Shown piece by piece: positions 1 through 9,207 of a stretch of 34,623 nucleotides of DNA (its first letter is position 1; every line of letters starts with the position of its first letter). Made by a program: the position numbers and the translations under genes. The DNA comes from Asparagopsis taxiformis (Eukaryota; Rhodophyta; Florideophyceae; Bonnemaisoniales; Bonnemaisoniaceae). Under the pieces are notes generated by a model. The model was not told where the DNA came from. It did no database searches and was given only the letters and a program-made list of their open reading frames with translations. The DNA lies in contig JALQPE010000953.1 of the NCBI GenBank assembly GCA_030407315.1, forward strand, positions 1 through 34,623, given 5' to 3'.

Positions 1-313
1 CATTTTAACATAGGGATTGTTTATTCTCATGTAGCCTGCGCAATAAACAATCCAGAGTGAAGCTTCCCATATCGCACCCTCTTAGATTGCTACCTATCCT
101 ACCGCGTATACCTCTCGCTAGCTCATAGTCACTACGAAATAAAATTCCTAGCCGTACTATTCTGTCCATTCCCATATGAATACCGTCCATGCCCCATCCT
201 CATAGCGCTAGAACTGCCTTCCTCTACCCCAGAAGATGCCCACGACAGCGTGACGCTCCATCTCATCCACCACTCCCAGACACCGAATTTTACTATATCA
301 GGACACTACTTTT
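1..313. other. No gene recognised
   Basis: Only short open frames occur here, and they run on into the downstream tandem repeat. No motif or codon pattern supports a gene. Confidence 0.5.
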
Positions 314-836
314 ACTGTCTCCAGGTGCTGCCCAGGCAGCACGAAATACTGTCTCCAGGTGCTGCCCAGGGCAGCACGAAATACTGTCTCCAGGTGCTGC
401 CCAGGGCAGCACGAAATACTGTCTCCAGGTGCTGCCCAGGGCAGCACGAAATACTGTCTCCAGGTGCTGCCCAGGGCAGCACAAAGTACTGTCTACAGGT
501 GCTGCCCAGGGCAGCACGAATACTGTCTACAGGTGCTGCCCAGGGCAGCACAAAGTACTGTCTACAGGTGCTGCCCAGGGCAGCACAAAGTACTGTCTAC
601 AGGTGCTGCCCAGGGCAGCACAAAGTACTGTCTACAGGTACTGCCCAGGGCAGCACAAAGTACTGTCTACAGGTACTGCCCAGGACAGTGAAAATCACTG
701 TCTCCAGGTACTGCCCAGGACAGTGAAAATCACTGTCTCCAGGTACTGCCCAGGACAGTGAAAATCACTGTCTCCAGGTACTGCCCAGGACAGTGAAAAT
801 CACTGTCTCCAGGTACTGCCCAGGACAGTGCACCGT
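314..836. repeat. 35-bp tandem repeat, each unit a hairpin
   Basis: About 15 head-to-tail copies begin at 314, 348, 383, 418, 453, 488, 522, 557, 592, 627, 662, 697, 732, 767 and 802; two intervals are 34 bp from single-base losses. Each early unit contains the inverted repeat GTGCTGCCC-A-GGGCAGCAC. Late units (from about 662) change to a GTACTGCCCAGGACAGTG core, which pairs instead through CACTGTC/GACAGTG. Three variant blocks follow one another: CTCC units, CTAC units, then AAAATC units. This suggests local expansion of successive variants. Because 35 is not a multiple of 3, several frames stay open across the array, but these are not genes. Confidence 0.93.
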
Positions 837-959
837 GTTGGTTCCATCTATTGTCCCAGGCAGCGTATTTCACTATCCGGCCATGTTGCCTTGGCCAATA
901 CAAAACACTATCCGCCAACACTGCCCCAGTACAGTAAATTACATCATATCCAACTATTG

Positions 960-1165
960 AATAAATCATTAATTTTTACTGTCTCCATTCACTGCCTCAG
1001 ACAGTACTGTGAGACAGTGTTTTTTACTGTCTGCAGACAGTGTTCCGTACTGTCTGCCAGACAGTGCAAATCACTGTCTCCAAGTGTGGCATTAATTTTC
1101 ATTTGCCGCATAGTGATTTTTACTGTCTCAGACAGTAAAAATCACTGTCTCGCAGTACTGTCTGA
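960..1165. repeat. Cluster of ACTGTCT/AGACAGT inverted motifs
   Basis: ACTGTCT and its complement AGACAGT recur about a dozen times, often back to back as short palindromes such as ACTGTCTGCAGACAGT, ACTGTCTCAGACAGT and ACTGTCTGCCAGACAGT. The spacing is irregular, unlike the adjacent 35-bp array, but the motif is the same one that forms the stem of the late array units. It looks like a decayed or rearranged version of the same satellite, or the terminal region of an unidentified element. Confidence 0.75.
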
Positions 1166-1391
1166 GGCCCCCTTTTCAACACCGTAGTGCAGAAACTGCA
1201 TAACAATATCATAGCTAAAGTAAGAAAAGAGAATGAACATACAGCCAATTTCTCCACCGGATTCTGCGCAGTTGTAATGTTTCCATTAGCGATACCGCCG
1301 CTTACCTGAACTTTGTAAGTAACCTGAACGTGGAGCTCGGGACGACTGAGAATGAAATTTGAGAAGATGGAATCATTTTTTGAATACACTT

Positions 1392-2485
1392 TCAGAGCGT
1401 CTCCTCCTGTTCCGTAAGCTTTCGACGTTGTCGAATTGAGTCAGGTGGACACATGTCCGACGTTGACACATCAGAGTCGAGTGGAACAGCAATAGCTGCC
1501 TTCATATCTCGGTGGATGAGGAAGAATGCTTGCTTGACCAATTCCATTTTCATTTGCGTACGGGAACTGTTGAAGAACTGGGTGTGCTGCCGTAGAGCAG
1601 AGGTAATAATCGGAATGGATTGTATATCCGACGGTGACAGACTGGGCATAGCGGAAGACGAAGAGGAGGACGTAGATGCACGGCGTGCTTCCCTTTTGAA
1701 CCAGACAGTCGCCGACGCTTCGAAGATCCAACCTGCAAACTCGTGGTCTGTTCTATGTTGCGTTCCGCCTCCGTGGGCATCGAAATATCCATAGTATGCA
1801 AAAGAGCGCGCTGCGAAATGTGCAGCCAAGATGGTTTATCGATGGGCACAATTGTTGCATTCCGTAGTGTATAATCTCTCGAGATAGTATTGCTGTTCAA
1901 GTCCTCTTCTTCGCCGGGGTCCAGGATGCCGGCATTCCTGGTGGCCGAGTCCTTCCATCGTACAATTCTGTCATTCGCCATCGAAATAAATGCTGTTCCG
2001 ACAATAGAGCGTTTTAAGAATATATGCCGTTTCCCAACCGCAGTGCCAATTAGAGATTTCCTGGATTGTCTTACCTCTGCACTAGAACTGGAAGTCTGCG
2101 AAAACGACAATGCAGCAAGTAGCAATATTGTACAGGACTTCACTTGCGCGGTTTCGTCAGACCTTACATTCAAGTTCCTGAACAAACTGGGACCCACTGA
2201 AGTTTTGGTAAGCTCTGCAACGGTTCGGAAAGCGACGAATCTAGATGTCACATGTCTATTGTTGAACAAAGAGGACACTAGAGTGGTAATTTGACCTGAT
2301 TTTCTTGATCTCTCCTCGAGAACTACTGAAGGTACAGTGTTTGTCCCTGCAGCAGCCGAGGTCATGTACCGAATGCAAGCAAGCTCCATTTCAATGGACG
2401 AAAGGGAGTCGCGCATATACTGTTCGAGGGATGCAAACTGTTCCTCAAACTTTGCAAACTTTGACAATGATAATTCATCTCGCAT
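1392..2485 (-). CDS. Unrecognised protein with coiled-coil-like N-terminus
   Basis: I do not recognise this gene. The minus-strand frame starting at 2485 runs about 260 codons and begins with a heptad-like, Glu/Leu-rich segment (residues about 1-45). Near residue 255 it has a basic SSKRRRL stretch that could be a nuclear localisation signal. After that the frame becomes unconvincing, while another minus-strand frame (about 1641 down to 1392) looks coding and ends in TEQEETL. An intron from 1706 to 1642 (65 bp; donor GTCTGG, pyrimidine-rich tract, acceptor CCCAG) joins the two in phase. The donor is weak, so the junction is tentative. It lies between the motif cluster and a palindromic element. 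No catalytic motif was seen. Confidence 0.45.
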
Positions 2486-2714
2486 TTCAGCTCAAAATGA
2501 TGGGATGTTCCACGTCCGGGAGAGGAGAATTGAGGTGCACGAGCAAATTGATTATCCAACGAGAAAGATAAATAGAAAGACTCGAGGGAAATGTCTGTCG
2601 TAAGCAGACCAATCATGTAACGGAAAAGTGTAATGGTAGTGCCGTTACGAAATATGAGGGCTGTAACGGTCCTCGGCATACTGAGAAGCAGTGAAACCAG
2701 CAATGTAGGCTCGA

Positions 2715-2838
2715 GTTGAAATTTGGTAATTTTTATGGTCTGAAATTGCTGCAGTAAAAAGCGATCTACCATTGTGCACTTTGCTAGATCGCTTTTTACT
2801 GCAGTAATTTCAGGCCGTAAAAATTACCAAATTTCAAC
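2715..2838. repeat. Palindromic element copy 1 (124 bp)
   Basis: This is an almost perfect palindrome. The outer arms read GTTGAAATTTGGTAATTTTT, followed by TGAAATT, TGCAGTAAAAAGCGATCTA, a short centre containing GTGCAC, and the complementary arm. The arms themselves contain a second palindrome, TTACTGCAGTAA. The right arm is intact; the left has one change in it (TTGCTGCAG). The family resembles a foldback or MITE-type non-autonomous element. No target duplication could be fixed. Confidence 0.9.
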
Positions 2839-3381
2839 TGTACAAACCATGACGGCCAACAATACATGACGTAGTATTTTACCACCGCTTATTCTGCTCA
2901 GGGACTGTGAAGGTGCGGCACTGGGAAACTCGGTGAGCTATTCGGCCGTATACTTTGGTAATACACGACCGGGAATTTGTACGTAGCAGAGCACATTGGT
3001 GCCCCGCAATGTTAACGACAGCAAAGCTAACTTTTCTGCTCTGTGCATTCCAATATGCGCGGAGTGCAATAAGCAGAGCAAGTGATAGCCCCCTTACTCT
3101 GCAGCACACATGTATAACATTGCGCGATTTTACACACTAGTGCACTTGTCAGCATGCTGAACAGCAGTACGACGCCATCATCATGCGCTGGAATGTATCG
3201 TAGGATGTCCGCGAAGTTAGTTAAAAGTCTAGACTAGTTTAACGATCGATATCCAAAACTAGGAATTCCCAGCAAGATTTATTCGTAAAAGAAGAATTTG
3301 ATGATTATCGTTCCATAAACTAGTCAGACGTTTCAGTTGGTTAGTTCTGGAATAAAGCATGAACGATTAGAGCGGTGCTTT
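2839..3381. other. Intergenic, nothing recognised
   Basis: The stretch between palindromic copies 1 and 2 contains only short frames with no recognisable domain, repeat or RNA gene. Confidence 0.5.
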
Positions 3382-3497
3382 AAATTTGGAAATTTTTCAT
3401 TCTGAAATTACTGCAGCAAAAAGTGATCTAGCCAAGTGCACTTTGCTAGATCACTTTTTACTGCAGTAATTTCAGAGCGAAAAAAATTACCAAATTT
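3382..3497. repeat. Palindromic element copy 2 (116 bp)
   Basis: Same family as copy 1, with outer arms AAATTTGGAAATTTTT / AAAAAAATTACCAAATTT, nested CTGCAG-centred palindromes, and a GTGCAC-containing centre. It uses the GTGATC variant of the inner arm (TGATCTAGCC / TAGATCAC). It lies about 360 bp before the start codon of the methyltransferase-SET gene. Confidence 0.9.
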
Positions 3498-3795
3498 CAA
3501 TTGTGAATCGAGAACGAGTCTTGCTACTATTATTTCTCTACTATCTCCTTGCCATTCGCGCTCGTTGAAGTTAGTTTACTGGCACAGAGTGCAAGCGACT
3601 TACGCACCCCTTCCAAACTAGTACAAACCCCTACTCTAATCCCTGCAATACAACTCTGGCTTCTGTCGCCATCCTCACGTCCCCTCGCGAGATATCGGCG
3701 GCGTGTCGGTTCCAGAATTTCCGATTTCGAATTTATTGGCGCCGCGTGGACTTTGGAGGGCGTGGACTTCCAGTCCGCCCTTTGATCGTCGAAAA

Positions 3796-3856
3796 CTTTC
3801 CCCACTCATCTTTTTCCATTCTCCCTGCTCTCCCTTTTCTCTTCACCTCACAAGTA
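3796..3856 (+). promoter_or_regulatory. CT-rich leader of methyltransferase-SET gene
   Basis: A pyrimidine-rich run with CTTTTT, CTCCCTGCTCTCCC and TTTTCTCTTC immediately precedes the ATG at 3857. CT-rich stretches of this kind are common upstream of fungal start codons. No clear TATA box was seen. Confidence 0.5.
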
Positions 3857-6800
3857 ATGGCGGAAGTACGACGGCGACATGGGCTCGTCGTAACACGCAG
3901 CGAAAATGGACCAACAGAACCGCATGATTTGTACGGAGACGGAACAATTCTCTGGGTGGATCCGGCGCGCGTTGTTTCAATTCCAGCGATTGAAGGGGCT
4001 GCCACTCCTGCCTCTGATATTCCCCGCGGAACGCACCTAAACTTCGATGCTCTCTATCTGTACGGTACCATAGCGGAAAACGGGGACGTTACCCTGGTTG
4101 GAGGTATGGACGTGTGCGAAGAGGTATTGTCACGCCCCCGAACCAAGACTTCAAGGTATTTACTCCGCATGTGCTATGAGTCTATTTCCACCAAACCGCA
4201 TACGCTTGCCTTGATTCTGTATCACATTCTGGAGAGCGAAAGGACAATTCCGTTCTACGAAAGTGTGTCAATTGTAGCTTACATGCGGGACTGCTGGCAT
4301 AATAGAGAGAAGGACGAGGATAACGTTCACTCTCAGCGTTCCGAAGGGCTGTAGGCAGTCTGTACAGATTCAATCTACCATCGCTAGAAGCCATCGTAAT
4401 CGTTGACAGGTGGTTTTCATATGCGTACCACCGCCATACGTTTAACATTGTGCAATCAGTGCGGAACTTCACGAGTACTGGTGGTGATGGCAATACAGAG
4501 CTTGATACAAGAGTATGGGATCTGTTTCTTACCAGCTGTGGGATGCAGGATTTGTCGGTATCGTTCTTTATTCCGGTGTACATCATCAATGAGCGTGATG
4601 AGCCAAGGGGTGTAGAAATTTCAACGAAAAGCTCCCAGAGTCCTCGTCCCTCAGGTCCAGTGTTCTATGAATACCAAAACCATAACACACAGGAAAGGAC
4701 AGCTATTGGACGAGATGCGTACTCCAGGCAAACTCTGGCTTGTCAATTCTTTGTTTCACACGTTCAGGAAAGGGCTACAGATCATGGTAACTGGGCAACT
4801 CCAAGATATTCCCCGTCTTTCCGGAAAGTTGTATTTCTCATGGGATTGATTCAGATGGATCGAGACTGGAAGTTGCGAGTAGAAACGCGGCCTCGACAAC
4901 GGACAAGAACCAGTTCTGCGGCTAGATTGACAGCGCTAATCAAGAAGGACAGTCCTTTTACGGCACAGCGTCTGGGATATGGGGTTCATCAGGTTCTGGC
5001 AGCATGGGATGAGTTGGCAAAATCCTTGGGGTCAGGCGGTGCAGAAGAGCTCCTACAACCTTACCTTCTTTACGACCAGAGACTGTTTACGTACCACGTC
5101 CTGGACTCGGAAAATAGGGGCTTTTCACCGCTTCGAGAGCTGAAGACCTTGTTGCATGGCAGAGGAGCTGTTCGAAGAGTGCAACACTCGGCAAGCATTT
5201 CAAGTGCTGCTGTCCATCGTACGCTGCTGCAAGACGCTCAGATGCGCCTCTGTGCAAAGTCATTCTGGGAACACTTAATGGCAATATGTCGCAATGACAA
5301 ATTGTTCGACCTATCTGTCTCGGCTCCGCAAGATATACCGTTCATACAGAGCTTCCAGCCGTCCCCCGGTTCCCCGGTTTCCGGGAGGTTCACGACTATT
5401 CCGGCACTGGCGATGGTGGAAAGGCAGCTCACAGCGTTCAGCCTCACAGAAGAGCCGCAATCAACGCCCGACCCAAATGAGGAGCTGTTCAGAGAAATGG
5501 AGACGACAGCTTCTCCAGTGCGGGAATCTTCGGTAACCCGACAGGTGTCGGAAGCCGTGGCCGCGAACCCGACTAAGCGTAGGCGTCTAGAGGTCAGTAC
5601 GATCGGTGCAGCAAGCTCAGGGGCTAACCCGGCTAGCAGCAGCACCGGTCCAAACGAAGCTGATGTGAACTCCATGCGGGTCGAAGAGGAAGTGTTAATT
5701 CCTGCGGAACTGGAGAACATGAAAGGATGTTTCCTACATACATTCAACTGTAGTTTCCGAGACCTTCTGAAAAACTACGACGCCGTTGACAATCCTGGTA
5801 AGCCGCAAATCCGGGAAGGTGCTCAGTTGGTCCTCACTGACCCGCCGTACAATACTAGGCGTATGTCCGGCAGAGGAAACTCTGGTTACGATGTCCTCCG
5901 TCAGGAAGAAATCGAAGACACGGTAGCTGAAATTTCCAAGGTGACGCGCAAGGGTGGTCATGTTCTCATATTCACATCTGCTGCTCTGTTCTACAATTGG
6001 GTTTACGAGCTCCGCAAAGTGAAGTACTCTGCCGGCTATCCTATGTTTGCCGTTGATTCGCAGCCTATTGTGTGTACTCGGAGTCCGACACATTTCACAT
6101 CCCCCCGTATCGTATCACGACAAGTTTGTTGAATATGGTGGAGTTGGTCGTACATGCCACCAAGCTCGGCAAGGGGAGAGAAGGCTGGGGGATGGTTAAT
6201 TACCGAAATGCCGGATACATACCTTCTAGATTCAAGGCTTGGACAAATGTCATCGACAACATCCCGCGGATCACTGCGTCGGAGACGGTGAAATATATGG
6301 ACAAGGACAAGAAGAAGGTTACGTTGCGCCCCGAGCAGAAGACCGTCGCTCTCATGCAAGAGCTCATTGGGCGTTTCTCAAACCAGGGCGACCTGGTTGT
6401 TGACATGTTTGCTGGAACTTTCTCCACTGCTGTTGCATGCCTGACAATGCACCATGGTCAGTACAGGAGGTTTGTCGGGTGTGAGAAGTTCAAGGATTGC
6501 TACGAACTGTCTCTTCCTAGAGTCAACGTCGCATTTCTCCACCAGGTCTCTATTGGGAACTTTGCCCAGCAGTCCACGACTGCCCTACAGCAGCTGGCTT
6601 CTGCTCGTCTGGGAACTTCGGAAGAGAGTTCATCATTGAAGACAACCTCAAAAGTGCCCATTTCAACCAAACTTCCGCCCCACCTCATCAGCTTTCTTAC
6701 TGGCATCTGGTGCATTCCGGACCAGCACAAGGAGTTGACAGACCAACCCATTGATAAGTGGCCACAATCGCTGCTGGGTTTGTTGTCTACCGTGGATATT

Positions 6801-7328
6801 AAAACCCTGCTGTCAATAGACGCGATGGCACACAATGTATACGTCGCAGCGTCAACGATTCCTTCGGCTGGTGACGGTCTGTTTGCAAGAGTGGATATTG
6901 ATCCTGGAGATATCGTAGGGTACTATTTCGGGTCTGTGGTTTACAAGGATTTGTACAAGGCGAAGTTGAAGACTTTCGGTACTGGACCTACTTCCTTCTC
7001 GATTGAGCGTTTCCAGAAGTACGCTGTTCAAATTAAGGATGCAAATGTGAAATGTCTGATGCCATCCACGTCTGCAAGTCCAATCTTCATTGTTCCATTC
7101 GAGTATTGTGCGGCATCGAAAATCAACGACCCAACGTTTGTGGACCCAGCGGAGGGAACTGAGCGTCCGTCGCGTTCTGCTAATGTTAGTTTCTCTTCCC
7201 CCATACAAGAAGTTCTTGATGAGACCTCTGTATCAACCTATCAAGTTGTATGCGTCACTGCCAATGTGCCCATTTCAGCTGGCTCAGAGTTATTCATCGA
7301 GTACGGACACGAATACTTTTCCGTATAA
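3857..7328 (+). CDS. Beta-class DNA amino-methyltransferase fused to SET domain
   Basis: Start ATG at 3857 follows the CT-rich leader. Two inferred introns, 4263-4336 (GTGTGT...CTCAG) and 6072-6124 (GTGTAC...ACAAG), restore one frame of 1115 codons including the stop. The first third (residues 1 to about 450) is unrecognised. A low-complexity linker with a KRRRL nuclear-signal-like motif (about 548) follows. The catalytic motif DPPYN begins at residue 637 (nt 5839) and is followed by a KGGHVLIFTS strand. The AdoMet-binding motif DMFAGTFST starts at 807 (nt 6402). This IV-before-I order is that of beta-class N6-adenine/N4-cytosine methyltransferases; DPPYN favours adenine. Residues about 952-1114 form a SET-like domain: GDGLFAR, a GYYFG strand, SANVSF as a degenerate Asn motif and ELFIEYGHEYF at the end. 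The expected product is a nuclear DNA methylase with possible lysine methylation activity. An alternative to intron 2 is a frameshift near 6075. Confidence 0.8.
4263..4336 (+). other. Inferred intron 1 of methyltransferase-SET gene
   Basis: Donor GTGTGT, acceptor TCTCAG, with a GATAACG branch-like motif about 15 nt upstream of the acceptor. Removing these 74 bp joins the first exon to a frame that continues for 580 codons. A competing intron, 4351-4409 (59 bp), gives the same downstream frame but discards a coding-like stretch. Confidence 0.6.
6072..6124 (+). other. Inferred intron 2 of methyltransferase-SET gene
   Basis: Donor GTGTAC and acceptor ACAAG flank 53 bp with a C/T-rich middle. 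Removal fuses SQPIV to LLNMVELVVHATK in frame. Both flanking frames are open across this region, so a one-base indel near 6075 is the alternative reading. Confidence 0.5.
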
Positions 7329-7491
7329 CCAGTACCCTGTCAGGAGAAATGTTGAGAAGTAAATGTTTTCCCATCTTCCTTCAAACTCTGTTCATAGAAT
7401 TGTAGTTCAAGTACGTGTACACGTACACATACGTATGTGAGCCAGGAGGGAAATCCTTCCACAGGTCCCCTAAACGACGTAAAATACGAGC

Positions 7492-7614
7492 GTAAAATTT
7501 GGTAATTTTTTTGGCTGTGAAATTACTGCAGTAAAAAGCGATCTAGCTTGTGCACTTAGGTAGATCGCTTTTTACTGCAGTAATTTCAGAGCCAAAAAAA
7601 TTACCAAATTTTAC
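7492..7614. repeat. Palindromic element copy 3 (123 bp)
   Basis: Near-perfect palindrome with outer arms GTAAAATTTGGTAATTTTTT and a TGGCTGTGAAATT / AATTTCAGAGCCA sub-arm. It has nested TTACTGCAGTAA palindromes and a GTGCAC centre. It begins 164 bp after the stop codon of the methyltransferase-SET gene. Confidence 0.92.
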
Positions 7615-8079
7615 AGTATAGCTTGTGGCGCCTGTGGTGCCTTTTCGGCGACTGCTCTAGTCTGAGCTCTAGTCTGCACTCAACACGACCGTTGCTTCAA
7701 TGATGTCATTAAGCAAAATGGTATGGCTTACGTTTACTTTCTACAATAAACGGTCTTTGACGCAGCTCGACTGTGTATGATGGTTCTGTACCACACCTTG
7801 TGGGTGTCACGATTGTTTGCTCGCAGGCGCAAGTAGCTCCACTGAGGCACAGACCAGAACATGTATTCGTGGTCATGCTTCGTGCATTACCATACGGTGC
7901 ATTTAGATTAGTTCATGTACATCCGGGTGAATATAGCGATGGAAAAGTAGAGGAACAACTACATTGCATTGCTCGCTGGCTTCCGTTCCGATGGTTGAGA
8001 TGCCCGAAACAGAGGGTATTGGTCCGCGGTATGAGGGGAGATGTGCAAGGCAAGTGCCACAGGCGCCACAAGCTAGACT

Positions 8080-8201
8080 GTAAAATTTGGTAATTTTTTT
8101 GGCTCTGAAATTACTGCAGTAAAAAGCGATCTACCTTGTGCACAAGCTAGATCGCTTTTTACTGCAGTAATTTCACAGCCAAAAAAATTACCAAATTTTA
8201 C
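8080..8201. repeat. Palindromic element copy 4 (122 bp)
   Basis: Same variant as copy 3 (TTTTTTTGGCT sub-arm) with a fully palindromic centre CTTGTGCACAAG. Its flanks are the reverse complement of those of copy 3, so the pair arose by inverted duplication, not by two independent insertions. Confidence 0.92.
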
Positions 8202-8336
8202 GCTGTATTTTACGTCGTTTAGGGGACCTGTGCAAGGATTTACATCCTGTCTCGCATACACTTATTTGAATTCTATGAACAGGGTGTAAAGGAAGATGGG
8301 AAAACATTTACTTCTCAACATTTCTCCTGACAGGGT

Positions 8337-8432
8337 GCTGGTTACACAGAACAGTATTTCGTGTCCGTACTCGATGAATTACTCTGAGCCAGCTGAAATG
8401 GGCACATTGGCAGTGACGCATACAACTTGATA
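8337..8432 (-). pseudogene. Dead inverted copy of the SET gene tail
   Basis: The minus strand matches the last roughly 90 bp of the methyltransferase-SET coding region, including the codons for CVTANVPISAGSE and FIEYGHEY. The copy is disabled: TTA (Leu) of the parent reads TAA here, and an extra A inserts a frameshift in the following codons. It belongs to the inverted duplication and cannot encode a SET domain alone. Confidence 0.85.
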
Positions 8433-8583
8433 GACACAGTCAAGCTGCGTCAAAGACCGTTTATTGTAGAAAGTAAACGTAAGCCATTCTGTTTTGCTCA
8501 ATAAAATCATCGAAGCAACGGTCGCGTTTAGTGCAGGCTAGAGCAGTCGCCGAAAAGGCGCCACGGGTCAGCTCAAGATGCGC

Positions 8584-8706
8584 TTAAAATTTGGAAATTT
8601 TTTTCGCTCTGAAATTACTGCAGTAAAAAGTGATCTACCTAAGTGCACAAAGCTAGATCACTTTTTACTGCAGTAATTTCAGAGCGAAAAAAATTACCAA
8701 ATTTAA
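8584..8706. repeat. Palindromic element copy 5 (123 bp)
   Basis: Arms TTAAAATTTGGAAATTTTTTTCGCTCTGAAATT (split here by the nested CTGCAG palindrome) and complement, with a GTGCAC centre. It uses the same CGCTCTGAAATT and TGATCTA variant as copy 2. It lies about 500 bp before the ParB-dioxygenase start codon. Confidence 0.92.
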
Positions 8707-8929
8707 TGCCCATCCTCCATTCTCTCCATGACCGTTCAATATGAGTTCTGATTGATTAGGACGCAACCGGCGGATATTATGCGCATTAGTTGTTATATTG
8801 CGCTGTCCCACGGTCCTGTTTGGACAACCTTCAAGTGCATACCTTACACGACCATCCACTTCTTCTTTCTCGGCTCCTACTCATCTGCTACTCTCTCTGC
8901 TTCTTCTGCACCTGAAAAGCAATCCCGAT

Positions 8930-9207
8930 CGAGGACTTCCCCCTACGAGACGCACTGTTCCGCTCTCTCTCTCTCTTTCTCTCTTTCACTCCCTACACCA
9001 ATCTCTCCACCTCTACCTACCTCTCTCTGCCAACCTTTCAGGGATCCTCTCTACCACTTCATTGCCAATCTCTCTGGCACTATCCACCACACTCTCCCTC
9101 CCACTGTCTCTCTAAAGCGACAGTCTATCTCTCCTCAACCATCTCTATTCTCCTATCCCCCTCTCTTTCTCACTACACTTCCGCGCTACCCACTCGGCAA
9201 AAACAAC
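8930..9207 (+). promoter_or_regulatory. CT-rich leader of ParB-dioxygenase gene
   Basis: Almost 280 bp are dominated by CTCTCT and CCTCT runs, ending in AAAAACAAC before the ATG at 9208 (an A at -3, a good eukaryotic start context). The same frame is open upstream, but the composition is that of an untranslated CT-rich leader, so 9208 is preferred as the start. Confidence 0.6.

Larger units (their letters stand above)
7236..8565. repeat. Nested inverted duplication between the two modification genes
   Basis: Blocks on the left reappear in reverse complement on the right: 7236-7336 with about 8337-8432, 7346-7400 with about 8265-8325, 7460-7614 with 8080-8235, 7615-7640 with about 8050-8079, 7640-7660 with about 8540-8565, and 7678-7775 with about 8430-8526. 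The right-hand order is not a simple mirror, because the last two blocks are shifted outside the others. At least two rearrangement steps are therefore needed. The unique middle (about 7776-8049) has no recognisable gene. Copies 3 and 4 of the palindromic element sit inside the matching blocks. Confidence 0.85.

Noticed and set aside
314..836. CRISPR-like array
   Set aside because: There are no unique spacers: the whole 35-bp unit repeats, and the sequence is eukaryotic.
189..969. Several long open frames on both strands with repeated peptide units (CCPGQH, VLPRAA)
   Set aside because: They arise from a 35-bp tandem array that keeps all frames open in turn. There is no independent coding evidence.
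5238..5747. Minus-strand ORF inside the methyltransferase-SET gene
   Set aside because: It is a shadow of the Ser/Ala-rich linker on the plus strand, with no domain.
7773..8093. Plus-strand 106-codon ORF between the inverted blocks
   Set aside because: It ends inside a palindromic element and shows no domain. It is probably chance.
8752..9207. N-terminal extension of the ParB-like gene
   Set aside because: The frame is open, but the composition is CT-rich low complexity and the ATG at 9208 has a good start context.
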